Shown: positions 7,669 to 15,726, counted from the stretch's first letter. The stretch: DNA of 64,000 nucleotides from Dyella sp. BiH032 (GCF_031954525.1 NZ_CP134867.1:2046001-2110000), one strand, 5' to 3'. The notes: a model not told the origin generated them from the letters alone. Numbers and translations are program-made.

Positions 7669-8154
7669 ATGCACGATGCGCTGGAGCAAGTCATCGCCGA
7701 AGCCGTGCCGCAGTTGCGGCGCCTTTGCCGCGAGCCCTGGCACCTGATCGGCAGCGCCGCCGCTCGTCTGGCCGGCGCGGACGTCACCGTGGCCGACCTC
7801 GACCTGCTGACCACCGCCGAAGACGCCGCGCGCCTGGCCGAGGCCTGGCGCGATCGGCGCGAGCCGGCCTACGAGCCCGCTGGCGCCGATCGCTTCCGCT
7901 CGCGTTTCGGCCGCTTTCGTTTCGCCGCCATGCCGGTGGAAGTGATGGGAGCGCTGGAACTCCATGCGGAGCAGGGCTGGGAACCGGTCACCGTCGGCGA
8001 GACGATGTCTGTCCGCGTCGCCGGGGTGGACGTGCCGGTGCCGAGCGTGGCCGAGCAGATCCGCATCCTCGAAAGCTTCGGCCGCCCGAAGGACCTTCAC
8101 CGCGCCGCGCTGTTGCGCGCGCTGGACCGCGGCGCCGAGGTGGGCGCCAGCTGA
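7669..8154 (+). CDS. Nucleotidyltransferase-fold protein, function unknown
   Basis: A 161-residue protein starting MHDALEQVIAEAVPQLRR. The start is supported by GAGGAAA just upstream and by 8-base spacing from the GNAT gene. The stretch WHLIGSAAARLAG...VADLDLL fits the nucleotidyltransferase fold: a GS pair about a dozen residues before a D-x-D pair that would bind metal. A later acidic position appears in PVEVMG. The C-terminus (EQIRILESFGRPKDLHRA) resembles the region after the core in proteins annotated only as nucleotidyl transferase-like. It could act on a small molecule or on RNA; nothing here decides. The fold call is moderate, the function call nil. Confidence 0.6.
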   Translation: MHDALEQVIAEAVPQLRRLCREPWHLIGSAAARLAGADVTVADLDLLTTAEDAARLAEAWRDRREPAYEPAGADRFRSRFGRFRFAAMPVEVMGALELHAEQGWEPVTVGETMSVRVAGVDVPVPSVAEQIRILESFGRPKDLHRAALLRALDRGAEVGAS

Positions 8155-8228
8155 CGTTTCCGCCGGCCTGGCCGGCTCCTTTTCCCGCCGCGGCTGCGCG
8201 GCTCATCACACATTGAACCCGACTCCCC

Positions 8229-10496
8229 ATGACCGCGCTCCCGTTCAACCTCAGTGCCCGCCACAAGGGCTTCAACCGCGCCGAGATCGTCGACCAGAAC
8301 TTCATCGAGTTCGTGCAGCTGTGGCAGGGCCGGGCGCAGGCCGCGCCCGACGACGGCGAGCCGGTGCTGCCGGGCAGCGCGCTCGATGCGCGCGGTTTTC
8401 GCGAATTGCTGGAGTCGCAGCTCATCTCGCGCCATCTGGACTTGATGGCGCGTGTGCTGCGCGTGCAGAACAAGGTGTTCTACACCATCGGCTCCAGCGG
8501 CCACGAAGGCAATGCGATGGTGGCGCGACTGACCCGCCATACCGATCCCGCCTTCCTGCATTACCGCTCCGGCGGCTTCATGGCCGAGCGCTTCCGCAAA
8601 CTGCCCGGCATGGACCCGGTGATGGACTCGGCGCTGTCCTTCGCCGCCAGCATGGAAGACCCGGCCTCCGGCGGCCGCCACAAAGTGTGGGGCAGCAAGC
8701 CGCTATGGGTGCTGCCGCAGACCTCGACCATCGCTTCGCACCTGCCGAAGGCGTTCGGCACGGCGGTGGCGATCGAGCAGGCGCGCCGCATCGGCCATGC
8801 ATTGCCGATTCCGGACGACAGCATCGCGATCTGCTCGTTCGGCGATGCCTCGTCCAACCATGCGAGCGCGCAGACCGCGTTCAACGCGGCGGCGTGGACG
8901 GCTTACCAGAAACTGCCCGCGCCCGTGCTGTTCGTGTGCGAGGACAACGGCATCGGCATCTCGGTGAAGACGCCGAGCGGCTGGATCGCGAACAATTTCC
9001 GGCATCGTCCGGACCTGGATTACTTCTTCGCCGATGGCCTCGATCTCGCCGAAGGCTATGCGCAGGTGCGCGACGCGGTGGAACACTGCCGCCGCACGCG
9101 CCGCCCGACCTTCCTGCACCTGCGCACCACGCGCGTGATGGGCCACGCCGGCACCGATTTCGAGATCGAATGGCGCAGTGTGGAAGAGCTGTTCGCGCTG
9201 GAGGCGACCGACCCGCTGCTGCGTTCGGCCGACATCGCGCTGGCGTCCGGCCTGTATACGCGCGACGCACTGCTCGAACTCTACGAGACCACCCGCAAGC
9301 GCTGCTTCGCCGCGGCGGAAGATGCCGATCGCCGGCCGCGCCTGGGCTCGCTGGCCGAAGTGATGAAGCCGCTCGCGCCGTACACGCCGGCCGCGGTGAA
9401 GGCCGAAGCCGAACGCGCCGACTACGCCGCGCGCCGCGCGGAAGTGTTCGGCGGCGAGGACAAGCTGCCCGAAAAGCAGCCGCCGCGGCACTTGGCCATC
9501 CAGATCGGCCAGGCCCTGCACGACGTGATGGCGAAGTATCCCGAGTCGCTGCTGTTCGGCGAGGACGTGGCGCAGAAGGGCGGCGTGTACACCGTCACCA
9601 AGGGCCTGTTCAAGACCTTCAAAGGCAATCGCGTGTTCAACACGCTGCTGGACGAGACGATCATCCTCGGCCTGGCCCAGGGTTACGCCAACATGGGCAT
9701 GCTGCCCTTGCCCGAGATCCAGTACCTGGCCTATTTCCACAACGCCTGCGACCAGATCCGCGGCGAGGCCTGCAGCCTGCAGTTCTTCTCCAACGATCAG
9801 TACCGCAACCCGCTGGTGATGCGCGTGGCTTCGCTGGGCTATCAGCGCGGCTTCGGCGGGCATTTCCACAACGACAACTCGATCGCCGCGCTGCGCGACA
9901 TTCCCGGCCTGGTAGTGGGCTGCCCGAGCCGCGGCGACGACGCGGCCGCCATGCTGCGCACGCTGATGGCGCTGGCGAAGGTCGACGGGCGCGTGTGCGC
10001 CTTCCTCGAACCCATCGCGCTGTACATGACCAAGGACCTGCACGAGGCCGGCGACGGCCAGTGGCAGTTCGCCTATCCCGCGCCGGGCGAAGCGATGCCG
10101 CTGGGTGAAGGCCGCGTCTACGACGCCGGCGCCGAGGACCTGGTGGTCTTCACCTTCGGCAATGGCGTGCCGATGGCGCTGCGCGCCGCGCGCGAGATCG
10201 GGAAGAAGCGCGGCTGGCGCACGCGCGTGGTGGACCTGCGCTGGCTGGCGCCGCTCAATGACGGTTTCATCGTCGAGCAAGCGCGTAGCGCGAAGCGCAT
10301 CCTGGTGCTCGACGAAGGCCGCCGCAGCGCGGGCGTCGGTGAAGGCATCATCACCGCCATCGTCGAAGGCGGCTGCGGCGCTACGCCGTTGCAGCGCGTG
10401 GTGGGTGCGGATACCTACACGCCGCTGGCCGGCGCTGCCCTGCTGGTACTGCCGGGCGAAGCGGAAGTCGTCGCTGCCGCCGAACGCATGGCGTGA
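8229..10496 (+). CDS. Fused alpha/beta 2-oxoacid dehydrogenase E1 component
   Basis: A 755-residue thiamine-diphosphate enzyme in which the alpha and beta chains of a branched-chain-type 2-oxoacid dehydrogenase E1 are joined. The alpha half (to about residue 410) has the TPP/Mg motif GDASSNHASAQTAFNAA around 205-221 and the CEDNGIGIS block. The beta half (from about 420) has FGEDVAQKGGVYTVTKGL, the catalytic-type LLDETIILGLAQG, and the transketolase C-terminal domain with DLRWLAPL. It would decarboxylate a 2-oxoacid and pass the acyl group to a lipoyl E2, but no E2 or E3 gene is nearby. No clear ribosome-binding site precedes the ATG. The substrate may be branched-chain oxoacids; that is inference. 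Confidence 0.85.
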   Translation: MTALPFNLSARHKGFNRAEIVDQNFIEFVQLWQGRAQAAPDDGEPVLPGSALDARGFRELLESQLISRHLDLMARVLRVQNKVFYTIGSSGHEGNAMVARLTRHTDPAFLHYRSGGFMAERFRKLPGMDPVMDSALSFAASMEDPASGGRHKVWGSKPLWVLPQTSTIASHLPKAFGTAVAIEQARRIGHALPIPDDSIAICSFGDASSNHASAQTAFNAAAWTAYQKLPAPVLFVCEDNGIGISVKTPSGWIANNFRHRPDLDYFFADGLDLAEGYAQVRDAVEHCRRTRRPTFLHLRTTRVMGHAGTDFEIEWRSVEELFALEATDPLLRSADIALASGLYTRDALLELYETTRKRCFAAAEDADRRPRLGSLAEVMKPLAPYTPAAVKAEAERADYAARRAEVFGGEDKLPEKQPPRHLAIQIGQALHDVMAKYPESLLFGEDVAQKGGVYTVTKGLFKTFKGNRVFNTLLDETIILGLAQGYANMGMLPLPEIQYLAYFHNACDQIRGEACSLQFFSNDQYRNPLVMRVASLGYQRGFGGHFHNDNSIAALRDIPGLVVGCPSRGDDAAAMLRTLMALAKVDGRVCAFLEPIALYMTKDLHEAGDGQWQFAYPAPGEAMPLGEGRVYDAGAEDLVVFTFGNGVPMALRAAREIGKKRGWRTRVVDLRWLAPLNDGFIVEQARSAKRILVLDEGRRSAGVGEGIITAIVEGGCGATPLQRVVGADTYTPLAGAALLVLPGEAEVVAAAERMA

Positions 10497-10582
10497 CGCA
10501 GCGCACGGCGCGGGGACGGTGGCGATTCAGTCCCCGCGCCGTATGGTCGTCTTCCTTCGAGCCAGAACGAAGGGAGGCACCC

Positions 10583-11140
10583 ATGAAACACGCCGTTCAC
10601 GCGCTTCTGATCGCCTCGGTCCTCGCCACCGCCGCGTGCACGCAGGACAAGTCGGAGCAAGCCCCGCCGCGGCCTGCACCGACGACGACCGCCACCGCTT
10701 CGGCATCGAATCTCGCGCCCGCGCCGGACAGCAGCGCGGCGGAGGCCTCCTCTTCGGCCGAGCCGATCGCCAAGGGACCCTATCTGTTCGACCTGTTGCA
10801 GCGGCCGGATTTCGCCGCGGCGTTCCAGGCGCTGGCTGGTGCCAAGGAGCTGCCGGAGTGGACCCGGCAGGGCGGTACGTCCACGCCTGCGCAGAACGTA
10901 ACCGTGGGCAGCAAGACCTTGCAGGCCGCGTCGGGCTGCAAGCCGCACGATTGTCCGAGCGAACGCATCGTGCTGCTATATGACGAAAAGACTCATGACA
11001 TGTGGGGCGTATTCGCCCGCCGCCAGGGCGAGGCGCCGGCCGACGTCAGCGATACCAGCAACGACCAGTTGACCTGGCTGGGCGAGCCGGACGAGCAGCT
11101 CAAGGACGCGCTCAGGAAGAGGCTCTATTACCCCGAGTGA
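10583..11140 (+). CDS. Ivy-family C-type lysozyme inhibitor, lipoprotein form
   Basis: A 185-residue envelope protein. The start at 10583 has AGGGAGG seven bases upstream; the longer reading is discarded. The N-terminus MKHAVHALLIASVLATAAC ends in a lipobox-like cysteine, predicting a lipid-anchored protein, followed by an Ala/Pro/Thr-rich linker to about residue 65. The Ivy domain follows (GPYLFDLLQRPDFAAAF) with the inhibitory-loop signature CKPHDC near residues 119-124, which in Ivy plugs the lysozyme active site and is closed by the disulfide. The domain ends normally (LTWLGEPDEQLKDAL). It should protect peptidoglycan from host or rival C-type lysozyme. Confidence 0.88.
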   Translation: MKHAVHALLIASVLATAACTQDKSEQAPPRPAPTTTATASASNLAPAPDSSAAEASSSAEPIAKGPYLFDLLQRPDFAAAFQALAGAKELPEWTRQGGTSTPAQNVTVGSKTLQAASGCKPHDCPSERIVLLYDEKTHDMWGVFARRQGEAPADVSDTSNDQLTWLGEPDEQLKDALRKRLYYPE

Positions 11141-11157
11141 GTGCGACGGCCAAGCGA

Positions 11158-11187
11158 GGCGCTCCCTCTGAAATGAAGAGGAGCGCC
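11158..11187. terminator. Hairpin between convergent genes
   Basis: GGCGCTCC (11158-11165) pairs with GGAGCGCC (11180-11187), and the loop can extend the stem with CTCT/AGAG. There is no T tract on either side, so termination efficiency is uncertain. It separates the convergent Ivy and diguanylate cyclase genes. Confidence 0.5.
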
Positions 11188-11203
11188 GCCTCGCCCGGGG
11201 TCG

Positions 11204-12943
11204 TCAGCGTTCCCGGGCGGGATCGTCCACCACCCCTGCCGGCCAGGCGGTCGCGCAGCCCGTCCCCGGATTCACGGCCACGCGCACCCGGTTGCGTCCT
11301 TCCAATTTCGCGCGGTACATCGCGTGATCCGCGCGTTCCACGAGCGATTCCGGCGTGTCGTCCGGCCGGCGCATCGCGATGCCCACGCTGACGGTCAGCA
11401 GCCGTCCGTCTCCATCCACGGGAATGTCCAGTCGATGGACGCGGCGGCACAGGCGGATCGCCACCTGGACGGCCTGCGCCTGCGCCACGTCGCGCAGCAC
11501 GGCGACGAATTCCTCGCCGCCGTAGCGGCCCAGCAGGTCCTGCGGACGCAATTCGTGGCGCAGTGCGCCGGCCACCGCCAGCAGCGCGCGATCGCCGGCG
11601 CGGTGGCCGAGGCAGTCGTTGAGCGCCTTGAAATGATCCAGGTCCAGGAAGAGCAGGGCTGCCGGCTGGTGATCGGCGGCCAGCACGGCCTGGAGCCTCT
11701 CGCTCCAGGCGCGGCGGTTGAGTACCTGGGTGAGGGCGTCGACGTCGGCCAGCTCGCGGACGACGTCAGTGTCGTGGCGCATGGCCAAGGCGTGGTCGGC
11801 CAGGCCCAGCGCCAGCACGATGGCCTGGAAGGCGCCGGCCACCAGTGCGGCGTCGCCGAGCCAGTTCATGCCGGGCAGCACTCCGCTGGCCTGCGCGCTG
11901 TTCATTGCGGTGAGCGCGAGCAGGGGCGTGAAGCCGAGCAGGAAGTAGCGCGCCGGGCGCGATCCGCGCCAGGCGGCGACGAGGCCCGCGTAGAGCAGCA
12001 GGACCGCGCCGATGATCAGTACGGGATAGAGCAGGGCCCGCGATGCGGCCGCGAGCGCGTCCACGCGGCTGATGCGCATCACGACCAGCGGCGGCATGCC
12101 CAGCGCCAGCGCGAGCGCACAGGCGTGAAGCGGCGGCGAGAAACGCTCCAGCTCGCAGAAGCGGGCCACGAACGCCGCCGCGAACGCCATCGACAACAGC
12201 GCCGCGGCCGGCCCGATGAGCGAGGCCGTGCCGGCCAGCCAGGTCCATTCCATCGGATGGAACACGTAGCCGGTCTGGATGCCCTGGATGATGCCGTAGC
12301 AGACCACGTAGCCCGCATACCAGGCGAAGGTGGCGTCGCGCAGCATGAGCGCCAGGCACGAGGTCATGACCGCCATGGCGAGCATGACGGCGAAGCACGC
12401 GCTGGAAAGCATCAGCCAACGCGCGTCTTCGCGCAGGTAGTCGCTCCACGGCGTCCATTCGAAGCGCACCGGCGTGGCGCCGGTGGCATCGGCCTCGAAT
12501 CGCAGCAGCAAGGGTTCGGACGGAATCCCGTCGGCGCCGAGTCGCCAGGCGAGCCGGCCGTGTCCGTGCATCGGGGCGTCGAAATCGTCCAGGGCCATCC
12601 GCTGCGGCGGCAGGCCGTGCCGATACAAGGTGACGGGCGCGAGCGGCGGCGGATAGACGGTCAGCGCATGTTCCTCGGCGACCGCCGAGGGCGGTGGCCG
12701 GAGCACGACCCAGCCGGCCTGGCCAGGCCGGCTGACCCGGTTCAGCAGATCCGGATCGAAGGCGTGGAACTCGCCGCGGTCGTAGGCGGCCCACACGCTG
12801 GCCGGCGTGTCGCCCGGGCGCGCCTCGCGCCACGCGCCGTCCAGTGCGGAGGCCGGCACGGCCTTCAGCGGGGCGAGCAGGAGCAGCACGATGGCCAGCA
12901 CACGCCGCCATGCTTGTGATCCGCATGTTCCGCCAGCCCGCAC
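11204..12943 (-). CDS. Membrane diguanylate cyclase, 7TM sensor plus GGDEF
   Basis: A 579-residue signalling protein. I choose GTG at 12943, preceded by AAGGGGGG, because the upstream 51 residues are low-complexity. After a signal sequence (VLAIVLLLLAPLKAVPASA), an extracytoplasmic 7TMR-DISMED2-like domain of about 150 residues precedes seven hydrophobic helices. The cytoplasmic GGDEF domain follows with DVDALTQVLNRRAW, LFLDLDHFKALND and an intact catalytic GGEEF at residues 475-479. An RxxD product-inhibition site (RPQD) lies five residues ahead of it. It should make cyclic di-GMP in response to an envelope signal. No phosphodiesterase or effector is adjacent. Confidence 0.88.
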   Translation of the reverse strand: MRAGGTCGSQAWRRVLAIVLLLLAPLKAVPASALDGAWREARPGDTPASVWAAYDRGEFHAFDPDLLNRVSRPGQAGWVVLRPPPSAVAEEHALTVYPPPLAPVTLYRHGLPPQRMALDDFDAPMHGHGRLAWRLGADGIPSEPLLLRFEADATGATPVRFEWTPWSDYLREDARWLMLSSACFAVMLAMAVMTSCLALMLRDATFAWYAGYVVCYGIIQGIQTGYVFHPMEWTWLAGTASLIGPAAALLSMAFAAAFVARFCELERFSPPLHACALALALGMPPLVVMRISRVDALAAASRALLYPVLIIGAVLLLYAGLVAAWRGSRPARYFLLGFTPLLALTAMNSAQASGVLPGMNWLGDAALVAGAFQAIVLALGLADHALAMRHDTDVVRELADVDALTQVLNRRAWSERLQAVLAADHQPAALLFLDLDHFKALNDCLGHRAGDRALLAVAGALRHELRPQDLLGRYGGEEFVAVLRDVAQAQAVQVAIRLCRRVHRLDIPVDGDGRLLTVSVGIAMRRPDDTPESLVERADHAMYRAKLEGRNRVRVAVNPGTGCATAWPAGVVDDPARER

Positions 12944-13170
12944 CCGAAGCCCCCCTTCGTGCCCGCTCGCCCCGCGCCGGAAGCGTTCCGGCCGTGAGCG
13001 ATAGGGACTTGCATTCTGGCCGAGCGGGGCCGTCGGCCCCATTCGGTCGAACGGCATAGAAGGAACAGCCGGCGGACGCCGCGCCGGAGACGTCACCCAG
13101 TCTTAACCGCCAGTGGGGAAGCTTGGGCGACCGGCCCGCCGAAGGCCCTTGCTTCGAAGGAGCAATCGAT

Positions 13171-13728
13171 ATGAGCGCTACCAAGATCGCGGTATTCGTA
13201 GGCAGCCTGCGCAAGGCATCGATCAATCGCAGGCTCGCGCTCGCCGTGGAGAAGCTGGCGCCGAAGGAATTTTCGTTCGAACACGTGCCCATCGACGGAC
13301 TGCCGCTGTACGACCAGGACTTCGACGGTGCTTATCCGGCGGCCTGCCAGCAGCTCAAGCGCACGGTCGAGGCGGCGGACGCCTTGCTGTTCGTGACGCC
13401 CGAGTACAACCGTTCCATTCCCGGCGTGCTGAAGAACGCGATCGACATCGCGTCGCGCCCGTGGGGCACCAACTCGTTCGCCGGCAAGCCCGGCGCGGTG
13501 ATCGGCGCTTCAATCGGCGCCACGGGATCGGCGTTGTCGCAGCAGCATCTGCGCAATGTGCTGGCCTACCTGGACGTCCCGCTGCTCGCACAGCCTGAGG
13601 TCTTCGTGCAGTTCAAGAGCGACGACCTGATCGGCGCGGACGGCCAGATCAGCAAGGACGACACCAAGTCCTTCTTGCAGAGCTTCGTCGATCGCTACGT
13701 CGCCTGGGTACGCAAGCAGCTGGGTTGA
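13171..13728 (+). CDS. NADPH-dependent FMN reductase (ChrR/azoreductase-like)
   Basis: A 185-residue flavodoxin-fold reductase. The start MSATKIAVFVGSLRKAS at 13171 is preceded by AAGGAG eight bases upstream, so the 16-residue upstream extension is rejected. The phosphate-binding GSLRKASINRRLA (about 10-22), TPEYNRSIPGVLKNAID and GASIGATGSALSQQHLR motifs are those of the NADPH-dependent FMN reductase family. Members include quinone, chromate and azo-dye reductases. It acts in the cytoplasm, probably as an oxidative-stress quinone reductase. It is transcribed toward the asparagine-synthetase-like gene on the opposite strand, with 45 bases between stops and no clear terminator. Confidence 0.88.
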   Translation: MSATKIAVFVGSLRKASINRRLALAVEKLAPKEFSFEHVPIDGLPLYDQDFDGAYPAACQQLKRTVEAADALLFVTPEYNRSIPGVLKNAIDIASRPWGTNSFAGKPGAVIGASIGATGSALSQQHLRNVLAYLDVPLLAQPEVFVQFKSDDLIGADGQISKDDTKSFLQSFVDRYVAWVRKQLG

Positions 13729-13773
13729 GCGCGGCCCGCAGCTCGCCGTGCATCGGGCGTGGCGTGCGGCCCC

Positions 13774-15345
13774 TCAGGCGAGCTGCCTGGCGAAGCGTTC
13801 GAGCCACAGGAAGGAAACCAGGACGGCCGTCGGCGTCCGTGCGCGGGTGGACGCCACCGCCTCGAGCAGGCGCTCGACGCCGCGCGGGTCGATCAGGCCC
13901 AGGTCCGCGAGGGCGCATTCACGCAGCTGCGTGGCCAGCGCGGCCGCCTGTCTGGCGATCAGGGCGGGAAAGACCTCCTCGAAGGTTTCTTTCCGATAGC
14001 CGGCGGGAAACGTGTCCTCGCCCAGACGCTTCTGCAGATAACGGCGCATCAGCGTGCGTTGCCGGCGCTGTGCCGTCGGCAGACGGTGGCAGAAATGCAC
14101 CAGGCGGGGATCGCTCAGCGGATTGACTGGCCACAGCCCACGTCGCGCGATGTCCGGCGCGCGGCAGGCCTGGGCCGCGAGCGCGGTCGTCGGCACCGGG
14201 CCGGCTGGAGCGCTGAAGCAATACGCGGTGCGTGCCGCTTCCCGCGCGCGGGGCGTGAGCAGCGCCGCCACCTCCGCCCGATGCGCGCGCTCCCGCTCCC
14301 GCTCGAGCGCTTCCGTGCCGCCTTCGCCGGAGAGCTCGTGCGCATAGTCGGGAAACAGCTCGTCGCCGCCCAGGCCTGTATAGAGCCGGTCGCATCCCTG
14401 TGCGCGGGCGATGTCCCAGAGAGCGGCGCAGGCTTCCAGGTAATACTCCTGATGGAACCCCAGTCGCCGCCCGGGCAACGGGCCCAAGTCGAGGCTGGGC
14501 AGGAAGTCGGCGATCTCCACGGTGCGGTCGCGCAAGCCGAGCTGTTCCACGATGGCCTGGCGCCGCCTGAGCTGGGGTGTGCGAGTGTCGCCGTCGAGCA
14601 GGATGCCGAGACTCGCCAGGGCACCGTGCCTGCCCGCCAGGCCGCAGGCGACTGTCGCCGAGTCCATGCCGCCGCTGAGTTCCAGCGCCGAGCGCTCCGC
14701 GGCGACCGGCCGCGCATCTAACACGATGCCCAGGCACGCGCCGAAATCGGCCAGCAGCGCATCGGCTTCCCGGGGCGGCGCCAGGTCCGCATCACGCGCC
14801 GGCGACGGGTACTGATGACTGGCCTTGCCCGGCTCGGCGGACAGCGTGGCGCGTTCGGTGAGCAGCACGATGCCGACGCAAAGCTGCCGCGCCGAGTACA
14901 TCGTGTGCAGCGCGAGGCGATGGCTGGCGATCTCGAAGTCCAGCGCGGTCGGCGCGGCGGTCAGGTCCGCCGCATCCCAGGACAATTCCAACCGTTCGTC
15001 CGTGGCGCGGGCGTAGACCGGCAGCGAGCCAAACACGCCGGCGCGCACCTTGAGGCGGCATCCGGCCGGTGCCGCTTCGATCATGACGTAGTCGAGCGGC
15101 CACAGCAGGCATTCGCGGTGGCGGCGTTCGAATTCCGCGGCATCGACGTCGAGGATCGTGGCTTCCGCGGCATCGGCGCGGCGTTCGCGCACGGCCGCGA
15201 ACCACTGGCCGTCGGTGCGAACGAGCACGCTCTCCAGCGCCGGGTGTTCGAACGGAGCGATGCGGCTTGGGCCAAAACGGATGGCGCCGTCGCTCCAGCG
15301 CGGGGCGATGGCGAGGTCGGCTAGTGCGATCGTGGCCTTGAGCAT
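13774..15345 (-). CDS. Asparagine-synthetase-like enzyme, candidate RiPP cyclase
   Basis: A 523-residue member of the asparagine synthetase/lasso-cyclase superfamily. The C-terminal ATP-pyrophosphatase half has the PP-loop SGGMDSATVA at about 220-229, GLGGDELFPDY at about 325-335 and the RKETFEEVFP region. The N-terminal half looks like a glutamine amidotransferase domain but begins MLKATIAL without the nucleophilic Cys2, as in lasso peptide cyclases, so it cannot use glutamine in the usual way. The start at 15345 has GGAAC just upstream; an ATG at 15366 lies in a terminator tail. It stands directly downstream of a 56-residue precursor-like peptide. No lasso leader peptidase (B protein) is present in the window. 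Confidence 0.75.
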   Translation of the reverse strand: MLKATIALADLAIAPRWSDGAIRFGPSRIAPFEHPALESVLVRTDGQWFAAVRERRADAAEATILDVDAAEFERRHRECLLWPLDYVMIEAAPAGCRLKVRAGVFGSLPVYARATDERLELSWDAADLTAAPTALDFEIASHRLALHTMYSARQLCVGIVLLTERATLSAEPGKASHQYPSPARDADLAPPREADALLADFGACLGIVLDARPVAAERSALELSGGMDSATVACGLAGRHGALASLGILLDGDTRTPQLRRRQAIVEQLGLRDRTVEIADFLPSLDLGPLPGRRLGFHQEYYLEACAALWDIARAQGCDRLYTGLGGDELFPDYAHELSGEGGTEALERERERAHRAEVAALLTPRAREAARTAYCFSAPAGPVPTTALAAQACRAPDIARRGLWPVNPLSDPRLVHFCHRLPTAQRRQRTLMRRYLQKRLGEDTFPAGYRKETFEEVFPALIARQAAALATQLRECALADLGLIDPRGVERLLEAVASTRARTPTAVLVSFLWLERFARQLA

Positions 15346-15370
15346 GTTCCGTCCATGAAAAGCCATCCAT

Positions 15371-15400
15371 GAAAAAGCCGCCCCGGTGCCGGGGCGGCTT
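15371..15400 (-). terminator. Intrinsic terminator/attenuator between peptide gene and synthetase gene
   Basis: AAGCCGCCCCGG (15375-15386) pairs perfectly with CCGGGGCGGCTT (15389-15400), a 12-bp stem with a two-base gap at the tip. A five-A run at 15372-15376 gives a U tail on the minus strand. It lies after the peptide stop and before the synthetase start, which would give many peptide transcripts and few read-through enzyme transcripts. Confidence 0.85.
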
Positions 15401-15442
15401 CGCGATCACCCGTGAACGGGCATGGCAGGCATGGCCGGCGGA

Positions 15443-15613
15443 TCAGCCGCCGTCGCCACGGCCGCCGAACGTGCCGATGTCGCCATCCCAGATGGTCTTC
15501 GGCGCGTGCTTCTGCATGGGGGCCTGCTTCTGCATCGGCGCTTCCACCGACACGCCGAACAGATCAACTGCAATCACGCCTTCTTCACGCACGAAGAGTT
15601 CCTGAAGTTCCAT
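15443..15613 (-). CDS. Small precursor-like peptide (56 aa), putative RiPP precursor
   Basis: A 56-residue frame. The start at 15613 is supported by AAAGGG about eight bases upstream; a longer reading adds MSRLIAKGIH. The first half (MELQELFVREEGVIAVDLFG) is an acidic/hydrophobic leader-like segment. The middle carries a near-perfect tandem repeat APMQKQ-APMQKH-APK. The last 16 residues are a Trp/Asp/Gly-rich, core-like tail, IWDGDIGTFGGRGDGG. It lies just upstream of an asparagine-synthetase-like enzyme and is followed by a strong terminator, the usual layout for ribosomal peptide precursors. If the lasso rule (Thr at leader position -2) applied, the core would start at Trp, but no Asp/Glu stands at ring position 7-9, so a standard lasso ring is unlikely. 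Confidence 0.65.
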   Translation of the reverse strand: MELQELFVREEGVIAVDLFGVSVEAPMQKQAPMQKHAPKTIWDGDIGTFGGRGDGG

Positions 15614-15686
15614 GTGAATGCCCTTTGCAATGAGCCGCGACACTGCGGCCGGTCGAGCCTAGCACTGGGGCCGCGGCAAAACCGGT

Positions 15687-15716
15687 ACTTCGTCACGCAT
15701 GCCCGCGCAACGAAGT
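15687..15716 (-). terminator. Weak hairpin downstream of ppk
   Basis: ACTTCGT (15687-15693) and ACGAAGT (15710-15716), with extra GCG/CGC pairing inside, lie just after the ppk stop on the minus strand. GGTTTTG follows. It probably separates ppk from the peptide gene, though it is weaker than the other terminators here. Confidence 0.4.
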
Positions 15717-15726
15717 GGTCGGCCGG

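Noticed and set aside
8703..10280. 525-residue minus-strand frame opposite the fused E1 gene
   Set aside because: Same shadow pattern; no ribosome-binding site or recognisable motif.
15443..15560. Short tandem repeat considered as a CRISPR-like array
   Set aside because: Only two 18-base units with no spacers, inside a coding frame. No CRISPR array or cas gene is seen in the window.
13774..15613. Classical lasso peptide cluster
   Set aside because: No B1/B2 leader-binding and peptidase protein, no ABC exporter or TonB receptor beside it, and the tail lacks an acidic residue at ring position 7-9; so only a lasso-related or other RiPP system is proposed.
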